In this document: positions 62,286-64,000 of the stretch, piece by piece
Layout: every line of letters starts with the position of its first letter
Position numbering within the stretch: position 1 is the stretch's first letter
From: Clostridium_AM sp963780135
GTDB taxonomy: Bacteria; Bacillota; Clostridia; Clostridiales; Clostridiaceae
DNA: 64,000 bases
Direction: 5' to 3'
Assembly: GCA_963780135.1 (NCBI GenBank)
Contig: CAWAAR010000003.1
Coordinates: 2,170,001-2,234,000 of the forward strand
Notes under the pieces: generated by a model
Database searches by the model: none
What the model saw: the letters and a program-made list of their open reading frames with translations, nothing else
What the model was told of the DNA's origin: nothing
Program-made: the position numbers and the translations under genes

Positions 62286-63047
62286 ATGCAACCAGAAATG
62301 ACTCAAAGAGATATTATGTTTCGACGTTTTCAAACACATAAATTTAAAAGAGAAAGTATGGTTCCAACTGTTACAATGACAGTTAACCTCAATGCAACTC
62401 ATTTGATAGAATTAAAAAATAAGGTTAACAAAATTAATAGTGATAGTTCACATATTACCATTACACATATTATAACTAAAGCGATTGCAGATACACTGAT
62501 AAGATACCCAATATTATATAGCTTTTTTGATGGTGAAAACATCATTCAAAACCCTGAAATAGTATTAAACATTCCCGTTGACACTGAAAACCATGTTGAA
62601 TATATAGTAGTTCATAGTCCGGAATTAAAATCTATATGGGATATATCAATAGAGTTTAAAAATGAACTGAAGAATATTCGTAATGGAAATGGTAAATTTA
62701 TGAGTTTCCTTCAGCAAATGAGCATGAATCATTCTAACTCGTCTATTGATAGTCCCATTGAATTTTTGAGGCAACATTATGGCAACTTTGTGATATCAAA
62801 TTTTGGTTCGTTTAATATTGACAGTGGTTCATTAGCACTCTCTCAACCAATGATTGCTGGATTATGCATAGGTGCTATTACACCAATTGTGCGTAGAAAA
62901 TCAAATAAATGGATTGAAACAATGAATTTTCAGCTAACAATCTCTTTTGACCATCGGGCTATGGATGGCGCATATGCAGGAAAGTTTTTAAATGAAGTGA
63001 AGCAACTACTAGAAAATCCAGACGAAATTTTTAACAATTTAGTATGA
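62286..63047 (+). CDS. free-standing E2-type acyltransferase (2-oxoacid dehydrogenase catalytic domain)
   Basis: A 253-residue protein equal to the catalytic domain of dihydrolipoyl acyltransferases or CAT-like enzymes. The active-site SFDHRAMDGAYAGKF lies near 220 with its His and Asp. No lipoyl or subunit-binding domain is present, and no E1 or E3 gene is near. It may acylate a small molecule. GGGAGG precedes the ATG. A LysR gene starts 18 bp after its stop. Confidence 0.85.
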   Translation: MQPEMTQRDIMFRRFQTHKFKRESMVPTVTMTVNLNATHLIELKNKVNKINSDSSHITITHIITKAIADTLIRYPILYSFFDGENIIQNPEIVLNIPVDTENHVEYIVVHSPELKSIWDISIEFKNELKNIRNGNGKFMSFLQQMSMNHSNSSIDSPIEFLRQHYGNFVISNFGSFNIDSGSLALSQPMIAGLCIGAITPIVRRKSNKWIETMNFQLTISFDHRAMDGAYAGKFLNEVKQLLENPDEIFNNLV

Positions 63048-63065
63048 TTGAAGGGTGGTAGTCTT

Positions 63066-63953
63066 ATGGAATTACTTCAATTAAAATATTTTCAAGTAGC
63101 AGCTAAAATTCAGAATTTTTCTAAGGCAGCTGAACAACTAAATATAACACAGCCATCTTTAAGTATAACAATTTCACATTTGGAAGATGAACTTAATGCT
63201 AAGTTATTTGATAGAAAAGGCAGAAATATTGAACTTAATCAAGTGGGGCTAGCATTTCTAGATAGAGTTAACAAGGTTTTTTGCGAACTAGAAAGCGCAA
63301 AAAATGAAATTATGGATATTACAGGTAAACAATCTAATTGTATTTCTCTTGCAACAACAAATCCGCGGTTATTATCAGGAATTCTAAAAAGATATCTTAT
63401 GCTATATAGTAATGTAGTTATCAATCAAAGATGTGAAATATATCAAATTGCTGAAAAGCAGCTTAAATCAGGAGAAATAGATTTTGGTTTGACAATTCCA
63501 GCTATACAAGGGAAAGACATTGAATGCAAAATACTAAAAGAAGATGAAGTTGTATTAGTAGTTCCTAACAGTCATAGATTTGCAGAAAGAGCATCTATTT
63601 GCCTTAATGAGGTTGCGGAAGATCCTTTTATTACATTAGTTCATAATTATAGCTTCAGAAACATAACAGATTCTATATGTCAAGCAGCAGGATTTTCTCC
63701 GAAAATAGCTTTTGAGGTCGACGACATCCTTATGGAAGAAATGTTAGAGCTTGAAAGAGGTATTGCTCTTTTACCTTTATATTTGATAAAACGTAAGCAT
63801 TTTGGCACAAGAAATCTTTCGATGTTAAAAATCGAAGAACCAGATACTCATATATCAATTGGGCTGTCTTGGCTTAAAAGTAAATACCTATCACATACGG
63901 CAAGATGCTTTAGAGATTATTTGATTGAAAATTATAATAATTATTTGTTATAA
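63066..63953 (+). CDS. LysR-family transcriptional regulator
   Basis: A 295-residue LysR protein: helix-turn-helix at 15-40 (KIQNFSKAAEQLNITQPSLS), linker, and effector domain from about 90. The start at 63066 gives the standard MELLQLKYF opening after GGGTGG; a TTG at 63048 is less likely. It follows the acyltransferase gene on the same strand and may be co-transcribed with it. The last 47 bp of the window hold no gene. Confidence 0.9.
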   Translation: MELLQLKYFQVAAKIQNFSKAAEQLNITQPSLSITISHLEDELNAKLFDRKGRNIELNQVGLAFLDRVNKVFCELESAKNEIMDITGKQSNCISLATTNPRLLSGILKRYLMLYSNVVINQRCEIYQIAEKQLKSGEIDFGLTIPAIQGKDIECKILKEDEVVLVVPNSHRFAERASICLNEVAEDPFITLVHNYSFRNITDSICQAAGFSPKIAFEVDDILMEEMLELERGIALLPLYLIKRKHFGTRNLSMLKIEEPDTHISIGLSWLKSKYLSHTARCFRDYLIENYNNYLL

Positions 63954-64000
63954 AAGTTTTTCTATAGTAAACTTTGAAGATATTATTATGGGGAAGTTTT

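Noticed and set aside
1..64000. CRISPR arrays, tRNA and rRNA genes, prophage modules
   Set aside because: No regularly spaced repeats, tRNA-like cloverleaf, rRNA sequence or phage structural genes were seen on reading both strands.

Overview
The window is AT-rich, gene-dense DNA with strong Shine-Dalgarno sites, occasional TTG starts and Gram-positive lipoproteins. It contains a clostridial arabinose operon with a phosphoketolase gene, butanol-dehydrogenase-like iron alcohol dehydrogenases, flavodoxin and EFR1-type ferredoxin proteins, and old-yellow-enzyme and CoA-transferase genes. Together these point to a Clostridium sensu stricto chromosome, probably of the solventogenic group. The species is inference. 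No rRNA, tRNA, CRISPR array or complete insertion sequence was seen.

1-27.8 kb is a redox and detoxification island. It holds four intact aldo/keto reductases, six intact small flavodoxin-fold proteins plus one cut by the window edge, two iron alcohol dehydrogenases, an SDR, a flavin reductase, a DUF4405 membrane protein, three exported esterase/hydrolases, an MFS transporter, and MerR and LysR regulators. Between the intact genes lie many broken copies of the same families. Five MerR-type promoters (TTGACT or TTGATT, usually a 19-bp spacer and a -10 box) recur at 684, 2225, 4496, 5382 and 5811, two of them directly in front of decayed merR starts. The island looks built by repeated local duplication, gene conversion and deletion. 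A chemoreceptor (2477-4471) and a truncated XRE regulator sit inside it.

27.8-32.5 kb carries a CaiB/BaiF-type CoA transferase and a flavin/Fe-S enoate-reductase-type enzyme on the minus strand, divergent from a TetR regulator. 32.5-35.8 kb is a small defence island: an MntA-HepT toxin-antitoxin pair, a two-segment membrane protein and a Septu-like PtuA ATPase/PtuB HNH pair.

36-46.7 kb is an arabinose module: araR (minus), then kinase, transporter, epimerase, isomerase, phosphoketolase and aldose 1-epimerase. AraR-type boxes with a TACGTA core lie in pairs before the kinase and before the phosphoketolase, each pair spaced 31 bp centre to centre. A roughly 270-bp foldback element abuts the first pair.

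46.7-64 kb is mixed: a second chemoreceptor, an amino-acid permease, a TetR/EFR1/FMN-binding redox operon, an aminotransferase, PadR and MarR units each preceded by twin operators, a MocR fragment, PhzF, a free-standing E2-type acyltransferase and a LysR regulator. Two copies of a structured non-coding element lie near 49.8 and 54.4 kb.
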